Below, in pieces: positions 50,562 to 59,358 of a stretch of 64,000 bases of DNA. Numbering within the stretch: position 1 is the first letter of the stretch; the number at the start of each line of letters is the position of its first letter. The position numbers and the translations under genes are program-made. Source of the stretch: CAVZTX01 sp963778375 (GTDB lineage Bacteria > Chloroflexota > Ktedonobacteria > Ktedonobacterales > Ktedonobacteraceae); NCBI GenBank assembly GCA_963778375.1, contig CAVZTX010000010.1:124001-188000 (forward strand), in the 5' to 3' direction. Under the pieces are notes generated by a model that saw only the letters and a list, made by a program, of their open reading frames with translations, did no database searches and was not told where the DNA came from.

Positions 50562-52657
50562 TAGCGCCTCCCGAATTCATGTTCCAAGGCTGACAGACCG
50601 AAATGTACCATCGTTGGCCGACCATGACAACAGCTATACGGCGCGTTGGTGCGCTCCAATTGCTCGATCATTTCGCGCATCTCGCTCACAGTGAGGAAGT
50701 AGTTCGCTTTGATTGCTGCTTTGCAGGCTACATTTGCTAACGCGTGCTCTTCCCAGGTCTCGGCATGTCCCATGTTTTCTGGCGCTGTCAATTCAGCCAG
50801 CAGATCGCGAAGGGAACGCGCATTCATTTGCTTGATAAGGACATTGGGCACTGCTCGAACCGAGAGAGTAGTATCTTCGAGTAACTCAAGTGAAAATCCA
50901 ATGTGCTCTAACTCCTGCATATGATCTTCAATCGCTTCCAACTCGGTAGGTGCAAGATCGAGCTTTATGGGTGTAAGCAGAAGTTGCGAGATGGGTGTAC
51001 GGGCTTGCAATGCAGCTACCATGCGCTCCAACAAGATGCGCTCGTGGGCGGCATGCTGATCGATTAAGTACATTCCATCTGGCCCCTCGGTGACGATGTA
51101 ACTCTGCGAAAGCTGGCCAATGACGCGCAAAGGTGGGAGATGACGTTGCTGTTGGAGAGCAGAGGATTCATTAGAAACAGCGTCTGGCCTGACACTCGCG
51201 AGGGGTGTCACTGCATTTTCAGATGTTGCCCCCCGTAAAGAGGCTGTAGAATCCCTTGTGGGTGCCAGGTCATTTTGTGTCAAGCGTTCATTGCGTACAT
51301 GACTCTGCCACAATCTGGAGAGCATGGGTGGCTTCGTGCCAGATTCCTCCTCAGTAACTGTGAGCCAGGGATTGTCTTGAGGAAATGCGGGCGTAGTATC
51401 GGTTGAGTCCTGGTCACTTGTCTCCTCTTCTTCCAGGGACAGCTCATTTTGAGTCAATTCAGGAATGCGTTGAATCGTACCTACGGGTCCAGCAGTATCT
51501 GCAAGGATTTGTGGGATTGGAAAATCGTCTTCGAGGGCGTCATTTTCTTCTTTGGTTTCCGTAGGAGTGATAGGAGTGTGATTATGGGATGTATCACGCG
51601 AGGGTACAGTGAAGCGTGCCACTGCATTTCCTTTGCCCCACTCGGGCAGTGTTGCCTCTTCCAATACAGCACTGCGCACGGCTCGTTGTACAGCAGCATG
51701 GACACGCCGCTCCTTGAGGAAGCGAACCTCGGTCTTGGCAGGATGAACATTAACGTCGAGCAAGGCCGGATTCAGTGAAATATTGACGACAGCAATTGGG
51801 TACCGTCCAGGAAGCAGCAAGGTTTTGTAAGCTTCTTCTACAGCGTGGCTGAGCATGCGACTGAGTACCCAACGGCGATTCACGAAGAACGAGAGGTGCT
51901 GCCTCGTGCTCCTATAACAGGCAGGGAGGCTGATATAGCCGCTGACAACAGGGCGTTCCGGGTCGTCATCTTTGCCGTCCAGGCTACTCATAGGAACCAT
52001 CTGTTCGGCAACCTCCAGACCGTACACCTCGATGAGCGCACTCGAAAGTTGTCCATCACCTGGTGTCGCAAAGATTTGTCTGCCATCACTGAAGACGCTG
52101 AAGCGAATTTCGGGGTAGGCAAGCGCGTACTGTTCGAGTAAGTGATGACAGTGGCTAACCTCTGTATTGCGACTCTTCAAGAACTTCAGGCGTGCTGGAA
52201 CTGAGCTGAAAAGATTACGAACAGTGAGAGTAGTACCTTCAGGTGAAGCAGCCGTACTTACCTCAGAAATCTGTCCATTACTGGCGCTTACCTGCGCTCC
52301 CTGTGAAGCGCCATGATGGCGACTGAGCAAGGTTACTTCCGCCACAGCGGCGATGCTTGCCAGTGCCTCACCACGAAAGCCCAACGAGCGAATATGCTCC
52401 AGATCATCGATCTGAGCGACTTTGCTTGTGGCATGGCGTGCCAGTGCCAATTGCAATTCATCTGTAGGTATGCCGCTACCGTTGTCGGTGATACGAATAA
52501 GTTGAAGCCCACCATGCACTAGATCGATGCGGATCTGGGTAGCCCCAGCATCGATGCTATTCTCAATGAGTTCTTTAACGACGGAAGCGGGGCGCTCAAC
52601 GACTTCCCCGGCAGCAATTTTGGCGGCGACATCAGGCGCAAGTTGGCGTATTGGCAT
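50561..52657 (-). CDS. mutL: DNA mismatch repair endonuclease MutL
   Basis: A 698-residue protein. The GHKL ATPase half has IAAGEVVERPASVVKELIENS, DNGSGI and GFRGEALASIA. The C-terminal half has the endonuclease metal motif DQHAAHERILLE and CHGRP near the end (canonical CPHGRP; ends FGRR). It is therefore the nicking type used by bacteria without MutH. A GACACTC-core repeat lies in the central linker (51191-51209). mutS is not in the window. Confidence 0.96.
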   Translation of the reverse strand: MPIRQLAPDVAAKIAAGEVVERPASVVKELIENSIDAGATQIRIDLVHGGLQLIRITDNGSGIPTDELQLALARHATSKVAQIDDLEHIRSLGFRGEALASIAAVAEVTLLSRHHGASQGAQVSASNGQISEVSTAASPEGTTLTVRNLFSSVPARLKFLKSRNTEVSHCHHLLEQYALAYPEIRFSVFSDGRQIFATPGDGQLSSALIEVYGLEVAEQMVPMSSLDGKDDDPERPVVSGYISLPACYRSTRQHLSFFVNRRWVLSRMLSHAVEEAYKTLLLPGRYPIAVVNISLNPALLDVNVHPAKTEVRFLKERRVHAAVQRAVRSAVLEEATLPEWGKGNAVARFTVPSRDTSHNHTPITPTETKEENDALEDDFPIPQILADTAGPVGTIQRIPELTQNELSLEEEETSDQDSTDTTPAFPQDNPWLTVTEEESGTKPPMLSRLWQSHVRNERLTQNDLAPTRDSTASLRGATSENAVTPLASVRPDAVSNESSALQQQRHLPPLRVIGQLSQSYIVTEGPDGMYLIDQHAAHERILLERMVAALQARTPISQLLLTPIKLDLAPTELEAIEDHMQELEHIGFSLELLEDTTLSVRAVPNVLIKQMNARSLRDLLAELTAPENMGHAETWEEHALANVACKAAIKANYFLTVSEMREMIEQLERTNAPYSCCHGRPTMVHFGLSALEHEFGRR
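51191..51209 (-). repeat. GCCCCTAC-family repeat inside the mutL linker
   Basis: GACACTCGCGAGGGGTGTC, followed by ACTGCA, in frame as TPLASV. Compare TGGCACC-type copy in the PP2C linker reading APLAGA. Confidence 0.5.
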
Positions 52658-52717
52658 AGCGAAAAACTCCGAATGAATAGAGACCCTCTCAATATGAAGA
52701 ACGAGTGTTCAGAGTAG

Positions 52718-52745
52718 ATTATAACATAGGGGGAAGGGAAGACAA
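52718..52745 (-). promoter_or_regulatory. Promoter of mutL-priA
   Basis: TTGTCT (52740-52745), 16-bp spacer, TATAAT (52718-52723) on the minus strand. Confidence 0.65.
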
Positions 52746-52813
52746 TTTGCTTCCCTTCTAGTGGGCCATTGTCCTGGAAGTTCTCAAGATAAAGAGCTTA
52801 ACGAATTACTTGA

Positions 52814-53107
52814 ATGGCTATACCTAGCGATAAACTCGCCCAGATTCGATCTGTGGTGAGTGCAGGACAGTTGAGATATTGGGCAAGCGTGAGGCAGGCT
52901 CTATTTCCCAAAGAAAGACCTGTTACATTTGTCATGTCTCCCAGGAAATGGCATCTACAGAGAACATACCATAGGCTAGGATACGTGTCTAGAAAAGGGG
53001 ACGGTTACCATCTGACTTCAAGGCAACGGGAGAGCTTGGTTAGTCTTGTTACTGGGATTACATGCCTGCGTTTTACACAAGGAGGGAAGCGAATTTCTAT
53101 GTTCTGA
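52814..53107 (+). CDS. Small hypothetical protein, possibly winged-helix
   Basis: A 97-residue frame: WHLQRTYHRLGYVSRKGDGYHLTSRQRESLVSLV looks like the recognition helix and wing of a winged-helix domain. The upstream sequence has no clear ribosome binding site and I know no family match. It is followed after 15 bp by the DUF3761-like gene in the same direction. Confidence 0.4.
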   Translation: MAIPSDKLAQIRSVVSAGQLRYWASVRQALFPKERPVTFVMSPRKWHLQRTYHRLGYVSRKGDGYHLTSRQRESLVSLVTGITCLRFTQGGKRISMF

Positions 53108-53122
53108 TATACGAGGTATGAG

Positions 53123-53776
53123 ATGAACTGGCAAAAACTACACTTCAGGCTGTACAAAAAGGGGAAAATGCATACATCCGGGCAATTGTTGCATACATCC
53201 AAGCCTGAGCAGAGCCAGTTCCAGTTACCGGCAATCGTCAATCCTACAAGGCGTCTATCTACAAAGGACAAAGTATGGTTGTCTATCGGAGTATTCTTTG
53301 GAATTGTGTATATTCTTTCAATGCTCCTTAGCATGCAAGCAGGCACGCGAGAGGCGAAAGCAGCTCAAGGAACTAGCACTCCAGCAACAGTCTATACTTC
53401 ATCAACTCATCCTACGCCTACCCCGAGAACAACGATACCTAATCCTCCGTCTCTATCTAAAGGAAGGTTACCTTCCACATTCCCAACACCTGTTTCAACA
53501 GCCGGATCACCCATCGTTTTTAATCCCACGCCAACACAGTGTCCAGGGGTGAATTGTAATCCGTGGGGCTACAATTTTATACCGGGCAATTTTATTTACA
53601 ACCCGCCAGCAGGCTTTTGCAACTACTTTGCATGCATTCCCAACTTCTACAAGCCTCGTCATATACATAGTGGATATGTTGTGGAATGTAACGATGGGAT
53701 GTACAGCCAATTCATTGGAAGACAAGAAACCTGCACATTTCATGGTGGTATCTTGCGTCCGCTCTATGCTCATTGA
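53123..53776 (+). CDS. Membrane-anchored protein with C-terminal DUF3761-like domain
   Basis: A 217-residue protein with one transmembrane helix (WLSIGVFFGIVYILSMLLSM, ~52-71), a long Thr/Pro/Ser linker, and a Cys-rich C-terminal domain. The last part, VECNDGMYSQF and CTFHGGI, resembles DUF3761 (C-DGTYS...C..HGGV), found in secreted proteins of unknown role. It probably displays the domain outside the cell. Confidence 0.65.
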   Translation: MNWQKLHFRLYKKGKMHTSGQLLHTSKPEQSQFQLPAIVNPTRRLSTKDKVWLSIGVFFGIVYILSMLLSMQAGTREAKAAQGTSTPATVYTSSTHPTPTPRTTIPNPPSLSKGRLPSTFPTPVSTAGSPIVFNPTPTQCPGVNCNPWGYNFIPGNFIYNPPAGFCNYFACIPNFYKPRHIHSGYVVECNDGMYSQFIGRQETCTFHGGILRPLYAH

Positions 53777-53884
53777 CCTATAGACGGTCAATTTTGCTTT
53801 TTTAAACTGTGGAACGCTTCATTGCAATCGTTCATATTGTATGATTTTATTATAGGCAGGATATCAATCAACAAATGCACGCTT

Positions 53885-54451
53885 ATGAGTAACGCGCCGG
53901 TATTGAGCATTAAAATTGATGAGGATACAGAACTTCGTATTCCTGAAGAACGCTATGCGCAGAAACTTTTCGCCTTGATCGATGCCAACCGCACATATCT
54001 TCGCGAATGGCTTCCCTGGGTTGATCAGGAAAGATCTGTTGAGGATACGCAAGGATTTATTAGAGGTGCTCTGCAGCAATTTGCAAATAATGAAGGGTTC
54101 CAGATGGGTATCTGGTATAAGGAGCAGTTGACCGGCGTTATTGGGTATCATTCGATCGATTGGATAGATCGCAAGGTGGAGATTGGTTATTGGCTTGCCG
54201 AGTCATTCCAGGGAAAAGGCTTGATGACGAAGGCGTGCAAAACACTGGTAGCATATGCATTTAACGAGTTGAAATTACATCGTGTCGAGATACATTGCGC
54301 AACCAACAATAAACGTAGTTATGCTATTCCAGAGCGGCTAGGCTTTCAGCAAGAAGGAATTATGCGGGATGCGGAATGGCTCTATGACCACTTTGTTGAT
54401 CTAATGATTTATAGTATGCTGGAAGATGAATGGGCACAAAAAACAATGTAG
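53885..54451 (+). CDS. GNAT-family N-acetyltransferase (RimJ/RimL type)
   Basis: A 188-residue protein; ATG 53885 gives the normal length, although no clear Shine-Dalgarno is seen. It has the RimL-type core: REWLPWVD near the N-terminus, VEIGYWLAESFQGKGLMTKACKTL (acetyl-CoA loop), HRVEIHCATNNKRSYAIPERLGFQQEG. Close relatives acetylate ribosomal proteins or small molecules. Substrate unknown. Confidence 0.88.
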   Translation: MSNAPVLSIKIDEDTELRIPEERYAQKLFALIDANRTYLREWLPWVDQERSVEDTQGFIRGALQQFANNEGFQMGIWYKEQLTGVIGYHSIDWIDRKVEIGYWLAESFQGKGLMTKACKTLVAYAFNELKLHRVEIHCATNNKRSYAIPERLGFQQEGIMRDAEWLYDHFVDLMIYSMLEDEWAQKTM

Positions 54452-54543
54452 TGTGCTCTTCCAACAGGTAGAACATGATGTATAATGAAGTACGGTAAAT
54501 GAGACGGAGCTTTTCCTTTCTGTAACTGAGCAGGATTCTCAAT

Positions 54544-56361
54544 ATGTATAGAACAATGCCTTTATCAAAGCGGCAGCAGCAATTCTCGCGTATGCTTGTA
54601 GTGGTTGGAATTATATGCCTCAATATTCTCGGATTGTTAGGAAGCGCAAATGTAACATATGCTAGTGCTCCCGGTGGGAATATTGCTGATCCTGTCATAC
54701 GTGGGGTTGATATCGCAAAGCCGGCTATAGTGCGTATCATTACGTTTATTAATGGGCGATTGACTGTCCAATTTCCGGGCGCGCGTAATGTTACTTTTCC
54801 CCTTACAGGTAGTCCTTACCAGATTACATTATCGGGTTCCGGCGCATTCATTAGTGCACATGGGGATATTCTAACGGCAGATCACGTGGTCAATCCTGCT
54901 ACACAGGATTTGAACACTTTTCTTGAGCAGGAAGCGGCGCAGGATGTCACTAACTACTACAATCAGCATTCGAATTCACCTGCAACCGTGGATCAAATAA
55001 CACAGGCGCTAACAAGTGGACAACTCCCATCAAATGGGCAATATAGTACGCCAAATAGTGTAGCTTACCTGAGTACGGACTATACTGGACCATTGAGCGC
55101 AACGAGTGTGCAAAATATCCCCCAAGCTGATTTCGCCTCGGTTGATCGCATCGAGGCATCAAGTCCAGTTAATGATAAAGATGTTGCCATTATTCACGTG
55201 AGCAATATGAATGATAGGGCAAGCATCCAACTCGATGATTCTTCTACGGTTCAGACACAGGATCAACTGACCATTCTTGGGTTCCCGGGTAATGGTGATG
55301 TAAGCACGATACCTACAGATCTTCTCACCTCGTCGGTAAACGTGGTCACGGTAAGTTCCATTAAAACGACAGACACAGGGGCACCTCTCCTCCAAGTCAG
55401 TGGCAATGTGGAACATGGAGATAGTGGTGGACCTGCATTGGATAGTAACGGTAATGTGGTAGGCGTTGTCAGCTTTGGCTCTGCCCAACCGGGGAATACA
55501 AGTTTTTTGCAAGCTAGCAACAGTGCTCGAGGGTTAGTACAAAAACTGAATCTGGATACAACGCCAGGGCGATTTCAGATAGAATGGAAACAGGCCTTCA
55601 CCGATTACGCGGCTACTGTAGTCGGGCATTGGCATAAGGCTCTCCAAGAATTTGAACAGATAGCAGCAAATTATCCTGCATTCAAGGCTATTACGCCTTA
55701 TCTCAATTATGCAAAAGATCAGGCGAAAAATGAGCCGCTATCTCAACCACAAGCGCAACCACGATCTAAGTCATCCTTCTTGAATGCGATGGTAGCAAAC
55801 AAATGGCTTATTCTGGGAGCAGGGGTAGTCATTTTGTTATTGTTGCTCTTATTCATGGGAGTAGTGCTGCGGAGACGGCGGGGAACGGATATTCCCGGTG
55901 GCTTGTCAACAGGACAGCCTTTCAATGCGCCACCGACGCTTGCTTCACCCCAAATGGGACAGAACAGCAGCATGAACCCTGCGCAAAGTATCTATGGAGC
56001 GCCACCACAACCGCAACCTCAGCTACAATCGCAACAAAGTAACGGCTTGAGGGCATTTGGTGCGCCTCCTCAACCTGCTGCCGGAGTATGGCCCTCCCAG
56101 CAATCTGCACAGCCTATGCCGGGCTATGGACATGAGACTCGGAATATTCCCGAGTCTCAAACATGGGCAACACCAAGACCACCAGCTCAATTTTCGGCAA
56201 AGCCGACCAACAATCCGAACAATCCTACACTTTCTGCAAATAATTCGCCTGCGTTAGTCCCCTGGCCTTGTGGGCATATGAATCGACTGGTTGCTCGCTA
56301 TTGCAGTGTTTGTGGCGAACCGGCACCTTCATCTCCGACCATTCGTAAATATGAGCAGTGA
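54544..56361 (+). CDS. Membrane-anchored trypsin-like (S1C/HtrA-type) protease with C-terminal zinc ribbon
   Basis: A 605-residue protein. An N-terminal hydrophobic segment (~18-38) precedes a chymotrypsin-fold protease with H114 (TADHVV), D213 (KDVAIIHV) and S294 (HGDSGGPAL). No PDZ domain is seen. A second membrane helix (WLILGAGVVILLLLLLFMGVVL, ~421-442) is followed by an Arg cluster, a Pro/Gln-rich tail and a zinc ribbon (CGHMNRLVARYCSVCG). The topology predicts the protease outside and the ribbon in the cytosol. The zinc ribbon resembles those in the kinase cluster. Confidence 0.9.
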   Translation: MYRTMPLSKRQQQFSRMLVVVGIICLNILGLLGSANVTYASAPGGNIADPVIRGVDIAKPAIVRIITFINGRLTVQFPGARNVTFPLTGSPYQITLSGSGAFISAHGDILTADHVVNPATQDLNTFLEQEAAQDVTNYYNQHSNSPATVDQITQALTSGQLPSNGQYSTPNSVAYLSTDYTGPLSATSVQNIPQADFASVDRIEASSPVNDKDVAIIHVSNMNDRASIQLDDSSTVQTQDQLTILGFPGNGDVSTIPTDLLTSSVNVVTVSSIKTTDTGAPLLQVSGNVEHGDSGGPALDSNGNVVGVVSFGSAQPGNTSFLQASNSARGLVQKLNLDTTPGRFQIEWKQAFTDYAATVVGHWHKALQEFEQIAANYPAFKAITPYLNYAKDQAKNEPLSQPQAQPRSKSSFLNAMVANKWLILGAGVVILLLLLLFMGVVLRRRRGTDIPGGLSTGQPFNAPPTLASPQMGQNSSMNPAQSIYGAPPQPQPQLQSQQSNGLRAFGAPPQPAAGVWPSQQSAQPMPGYGHETRNIPESQTWATPRPPAQFSAKPTNNPNNPTLSANNSPALVPWPCGHMNRLVARYCSVCGEPAPSSPTIRKYEQ

Positions 56362-56364
56362 GAC

Positions 56365-57138
56365 TCAAGCGCCCATGATGTTGTAGCCCGCATCGACAAA
56401 GAGTATTTCACCGGTAATGGCACGAGCATAAGGACTCGATAGGAAGAGGGCAGCATCGCCTACCTCGCTCTGATCAATGTTACGACGCAGTGGGGCAGCT
56501 ATTCCCATGTGTTCGCGAAAACTGGTGAAGCCAGAAACACCACGAGCGGCAAGCGTGTTGAGCGGCCCAGCAGAAATGGCGTTCACACGAATATTGTGCT
56601 CTCCAAGTTCAAAGGCCAGGTAACGCACGCTACACTCTAGCGCGGCTTTCGCAACGGCCATGACATTGTATTTTGGCATCACGCGCTCACTTGCCATATA
56701 GGTCAGCGTGAGCACGCTGCCACCACCACGTGCTTGCATAAGGGGTTTGGCTCGTTTTGCCATTGCGATCAAGGAATAGGCACTGATATCAAGAGCTGTT
56801 TTGAAGCCTTCACGCGTTGTCTCAATGAAGGGATTTTCCAGTTCGCTTGGTGGAGCATAGGCGACGGAATGAATCAAAATATCAAGCCCGCCGCTAAAGG
56901 CTTCGCCGACTTGTGTAAAGGCAGCATCAAGCTCTGCATCATTCTGCACATCGCACGGGAGAGCTATAGTATCGGGAATCTTCGCAGCCAGGTCGCGCAC
57001 GTACTTCTCCATACGCTCCTGGTATGCCAGAGCAAGGCGAGCGCCTTCAGAGGCGAGGGCCTGAGCGATCGCCCAGGCGATGGAACGATGGTTGGCAACG
57101 CCAAAAATTAGTGCGGTTTTTCCTTCTAGTAGGGGCAT
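56365..57138 (-). CDS. fabI: Enoyl-[acyl-carrier-protein] reductase (NADH)
   Basis: A 257-residue SDR; ATG 57138 follows GAGGAGTAAAAGT. GVANHRSIAWAIAQALASEGA is the FabI nucleotide loop and YNVMAVAKAALE has the catalytic Tyr-x6-Lys. C-terminal SPYARAITGEILFVDAGYNIMG is conserved. Last step of fatty acid elongation. Third gene of the 57773-56365 unit. Confidence 0.95.
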   Translation of the reverse strand: MPLLEGKTALIFGVANHRSIAWAIAQALASEGARLALAYQERMEKYVRDLAAKIPDTIALPCDVQNDAELDAAFTQVGEAFSGGLDILIHSVAYAPPSELENPFIETTREGFKTALDISAYSLIAMAKRAKPLMQARGGGSVLTLTYMASERVMPKYNVMAVAKAALECSVRYLAFELGEHNIRVNAISAGPLNTLAARGVSGFTSFREHMGIAAPLRRNIDQSEVGDAALFLSSPYARAITGEILFVDAGYNIMGA

Positions 57139-57172
57139 ACTTTTACTCCTCTTGGGTGCGGTATTTGCTGTC

Positions 57173-57523
57173 TTAGCGTTCGATAGGATAGCGGCGTCCA
57201 ACCCAGCCGTTCATGCCGTTTGCCAGATTGTATACCTTTTTCAAACCTGTTACCAGTGCGATTTCGCAGGCCACGGCACTACGTTGCCCGGCAGCGCAGG
57301 TAAAGATGACTTCTTCGTCCTCGGTTAGATTCAGTTCTTTAAGCGCTTTACCGAACGCGTAGATACCATCGAGGGGAACCAGTTCTGCTTCGGCAATATG
57401 GCCCCGATTCCACTCATCCGGTTGTCGTACATCAATTACACGGGTTCCGGCTTCAATCTTGTTTTTGGCCTCATCCGTACCAATTGTGGTATATGGAGGC
57501 GCTTCTTCGTCATTGTACTGCAT
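57173..57523 (-). CDS. Rhodanese-domain protein
   Basis: A 116-residue single rhodanese domain: VIDVRQPDEWNRGHIAEAELVP and the active-site loop FTCAAGQRSAVAC (nucleophile Cys). It transfers sulfane sulfur; physiological acceptor unknown. It overlaps the upstream 87-residue gene by 14 bp and precedes fabI by 34 bp. Confidence 0.9.
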   Translation of the reverse strand: MQYNDEEAPPYTTIGTDEAKNKIEAGTRVIDVRQPDEWNRGHIAEAELVPLDGIYAFGKALKELNLTEDEEVIFTCAAGQRSAVACEIALVTGLKKVYNLANGMNGWVGRRYPIER

Positions 57524-57773
57524 GGTTGTTCTCCTTGTTGGCGATGTATTGTTCTAACCAGAGGTTCCCATACATCGTAGCACTTATGACATACTCGTCG
57601 CCAACAAACACCATAGTGAGCAGGCCCTGGTCTTCCATTTCACGGAAGTTGTCAGTAACTAAGTAATATTGCCGCAACATACGTGCCAGATCACTTTCCG
57701 GCAATTGTTTCCAATCTTGGAGCGTACGTAAGACAGCAGCATACATCTGGCTACTGTCATCAACTGCTCGCAT
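57510..57773 (-). CDS. Small conserved-looking hypothetical protein
   Basis: An 87-residue protein; ATG 57773 is behind GTGAGGTGTG. It is helical (YAAVLRTLQDWKQLPESDLARMLRQYYLVTDNFREME) then GLLTMVFVGDEYVISATMYGNLWLEQYIA. No family recognised. Its overlap with the rhodanese gene shows real co-expression, so it is probably a true gene. Confidence 0.65.
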   Translation of the reverse strand: MRAVDDSSQMYAAVLRTLQDWKQLPESDLARMLRQYYLVTDNFREMEDQGLLTMVFVGDEYVISATMYGNLWLEQYIANKENNHAVQ

Positions 57774-57822
57774 AAACACACCTCACTTCCATCAAAAGCG
57801 TAGTGGATTTCGGTCTAACAGC

Positions 57823-57851
57823 AGTGTAACAAATCCAGCTATATTGAGCAA
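57823..57851 (-). promoter_or_regulatory. Probable promoter of the rhodanese-fabI unit
   Basis: TTGCTC (57846-57851), 17-bp spacer, TACACT (57823-57828) on the minus strand. Confidence 0.4.
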
Positions 57852-57880
57852 GTGAAATTTTATGACATTCCGTCGCCCGC

Positions 57881-57909
57881 TCGACGCAGGGAGACGCATG
57901 TGCTATAAC
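57881..57909 (+). promoter_or_regulatory. Promoter of hutI
   Basis: TCGACG (57881-57886), 17-bp spacer, TATAAC (57904-57909) on the plus strand, 34 bp before the ATG. Confidence 0.55.
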
Positions 57910-57943
57910 AGGATAGTAAGACATATATGGCTAAGGAGGCGCG

Positions 57944-59230
57944 ATGATGCTCGATCCATCCCAACCCAGGATTCAAGCCAGCACAGTTATTCGCAATATT
58001 GGTCAGCTCGTCACTGTATCGCAACAACCTCTTCCTGAAGCAAGTGGCCCAGTGCAGGTTATTTCTGATGCCGCTCTAGCAGTGCATGGCGGAAAGATCG
58101 TCTGGATTGGTCACGACGATGATGCTGAACCTTTGTTCCAACACGATACAACCGCCCCTAAGGATGGGATTACCATTGTTGATGCCCAAGGAGCTGTAGT
58201 TACTCCTGGCCTGGTTGATTCGCATACTCACCTTGTATTCGCAGGAGATCGTGCGGAAGAATTTCACTTGCGGCGTGCCGGAGTGAGCTATGGCGAACTC
58301 CTCGCACAGGGACGCGGCATACTGACGACGGTGAAGGAGACACGCGGCACAGATACAGAAACACTGACTGAGCTGGCACAAGTGCGATTAAATTCTATGC
58401 GGAGTTACGGCACAACAACGGTAGAGGTAAAAACGGGCTATGGTTTGGATGTTATCACGGAGGAAACCTGCCTACACATTATCAATAACCTCAATGCACT
58501 TGAGGCTACCCCTAGCTACTCACATGATCGCGTACGTGTGGTGCCAACATTTCTTGGTGCACATAGTGTGCCTCCTGAATATCGAGAGCGACGAGGCGCT
58601 TATGTAGATTTGATTGTTGAAACAATGTTGCCATCGTTCGTAGGACTGGCTCGGTTTTGTGATGTGTTTTGTGAGCGCGAAGCATTTACTCTTGGAGAGA
58701 GCCGACGTATTCTTACACGTGCAAAAGAGTTGGGTTATTCGCTTAAAATTCACGCCGATCAGCTTAGCCCTTCAGGTGGTGCAAAGCTCGCGGCAGAGTT
58801 GGGTGCTATCTCAGCCGATCACCTCGACCATGCTAGTGATGCAGATCTTGATACGATGCGCGAGGCAAAGGTAGTGGCAACGCTTTTGCCTGGCTGTTCC
58901 TACACTTTGCGCAGTCCTTACCCATCAGCAAGGCGTTTTCTCGATCATGGTCTATACGTGGCGCTTGCGACGGATTTTAATCCCGGTACTTCCTATTGTG
59001 AGAACATGCAGATGATACTAGGACTCGCAATGTCTTCAATGGGGATGTCGCTCGAAGAGGCATTGATGGCAGCGACAATTAATGGAGCTCGTGCGCTTGC
59101 GTTACAGGATGAAATCGGCAGCATTGAAGTTGGCAAACGCTGCGAGTTAGCATTCTGGTCCATTTCTGACTATCATGAAATCGGCTATCATTTTGGTGTC
59201 AATTTGATTCGGTCAGTTCTGGTGAAATAA
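57944..59230 (+). CDS. hutI: Imidazolonepropionase
   Basis: A 428-residue amidohydrolase with DSHTHLVFAGDRAEEFHLRRAG (metal HxH), GYGLDVITEETCLHIINNL, KIHADQLSPSGGAKLAAELGAISADHLDHA and ATDFNPGTSYCENMQMIL. It hydrolyses imidazolone-5-propionate to formiminoglutamate in histidine breakdown. GGAGGCGCG precedes the ATG. hutH follows, with a parS site between; hutU is absent from the window. Confidence 0.96.
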   Translation: MMLDPSQPRIQASTVIRNIGQLVTVSQQPLPEASGPVQVISDAALAVHGGKIVWIGHDDDAEPLFQHDTTAPKDGITIVDAQGAVVTPGLVDSHTHLVFAGDRAEEFHLRRAGVSYGELLAQGRGILTTVKETRGTDTETLTELAQVRLNSMRSYGTTTVEVKTGYGLDVITEETCLHIINNLNALEATPSYSHDRVRVVPTFLGAHSVPPEYRERRGAYVDLIVETMLPSFVGLARFCDVFCEREAFTLGESRRILTRAKELGYSLKIHADQLSPSGGAKLAAELGAISADHLDHASDADLDTMREAKVVATLLPGCSYTLRSPYPSARRFLDHGLYVALATDFNPGTSYCENMQMILGLAMSSMGMSLEEALMAATINGARALALQDEIGSIEVGKRCELAFWSISDYHEIGYHFGVNLIRSVLVK

Positions 59231-59232
59231 TG

Positions 59233-59248
59233 TGTTTCACGTGAAACA
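59233..59248. promoter_or_regulatory. parS centromere-like site (perfect)
   Basis: TGTTTCACGTGAAACA, identical to the known bacterial parS consensus bound by ParB/Spo0J. It starts 3 bp after the hutI stop. Confidence 0.9.
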
Positions 59249-59358
59249 TAGGTATCTTTTTTAGGAAGCATAGCAAGGTATTTGTATTATACATACTCGT
59301 TTCTTTTCTGCTACAATGCTTAGCAAGAGGCAGTGAAGCCAGAAAGGATTCAACTTCT

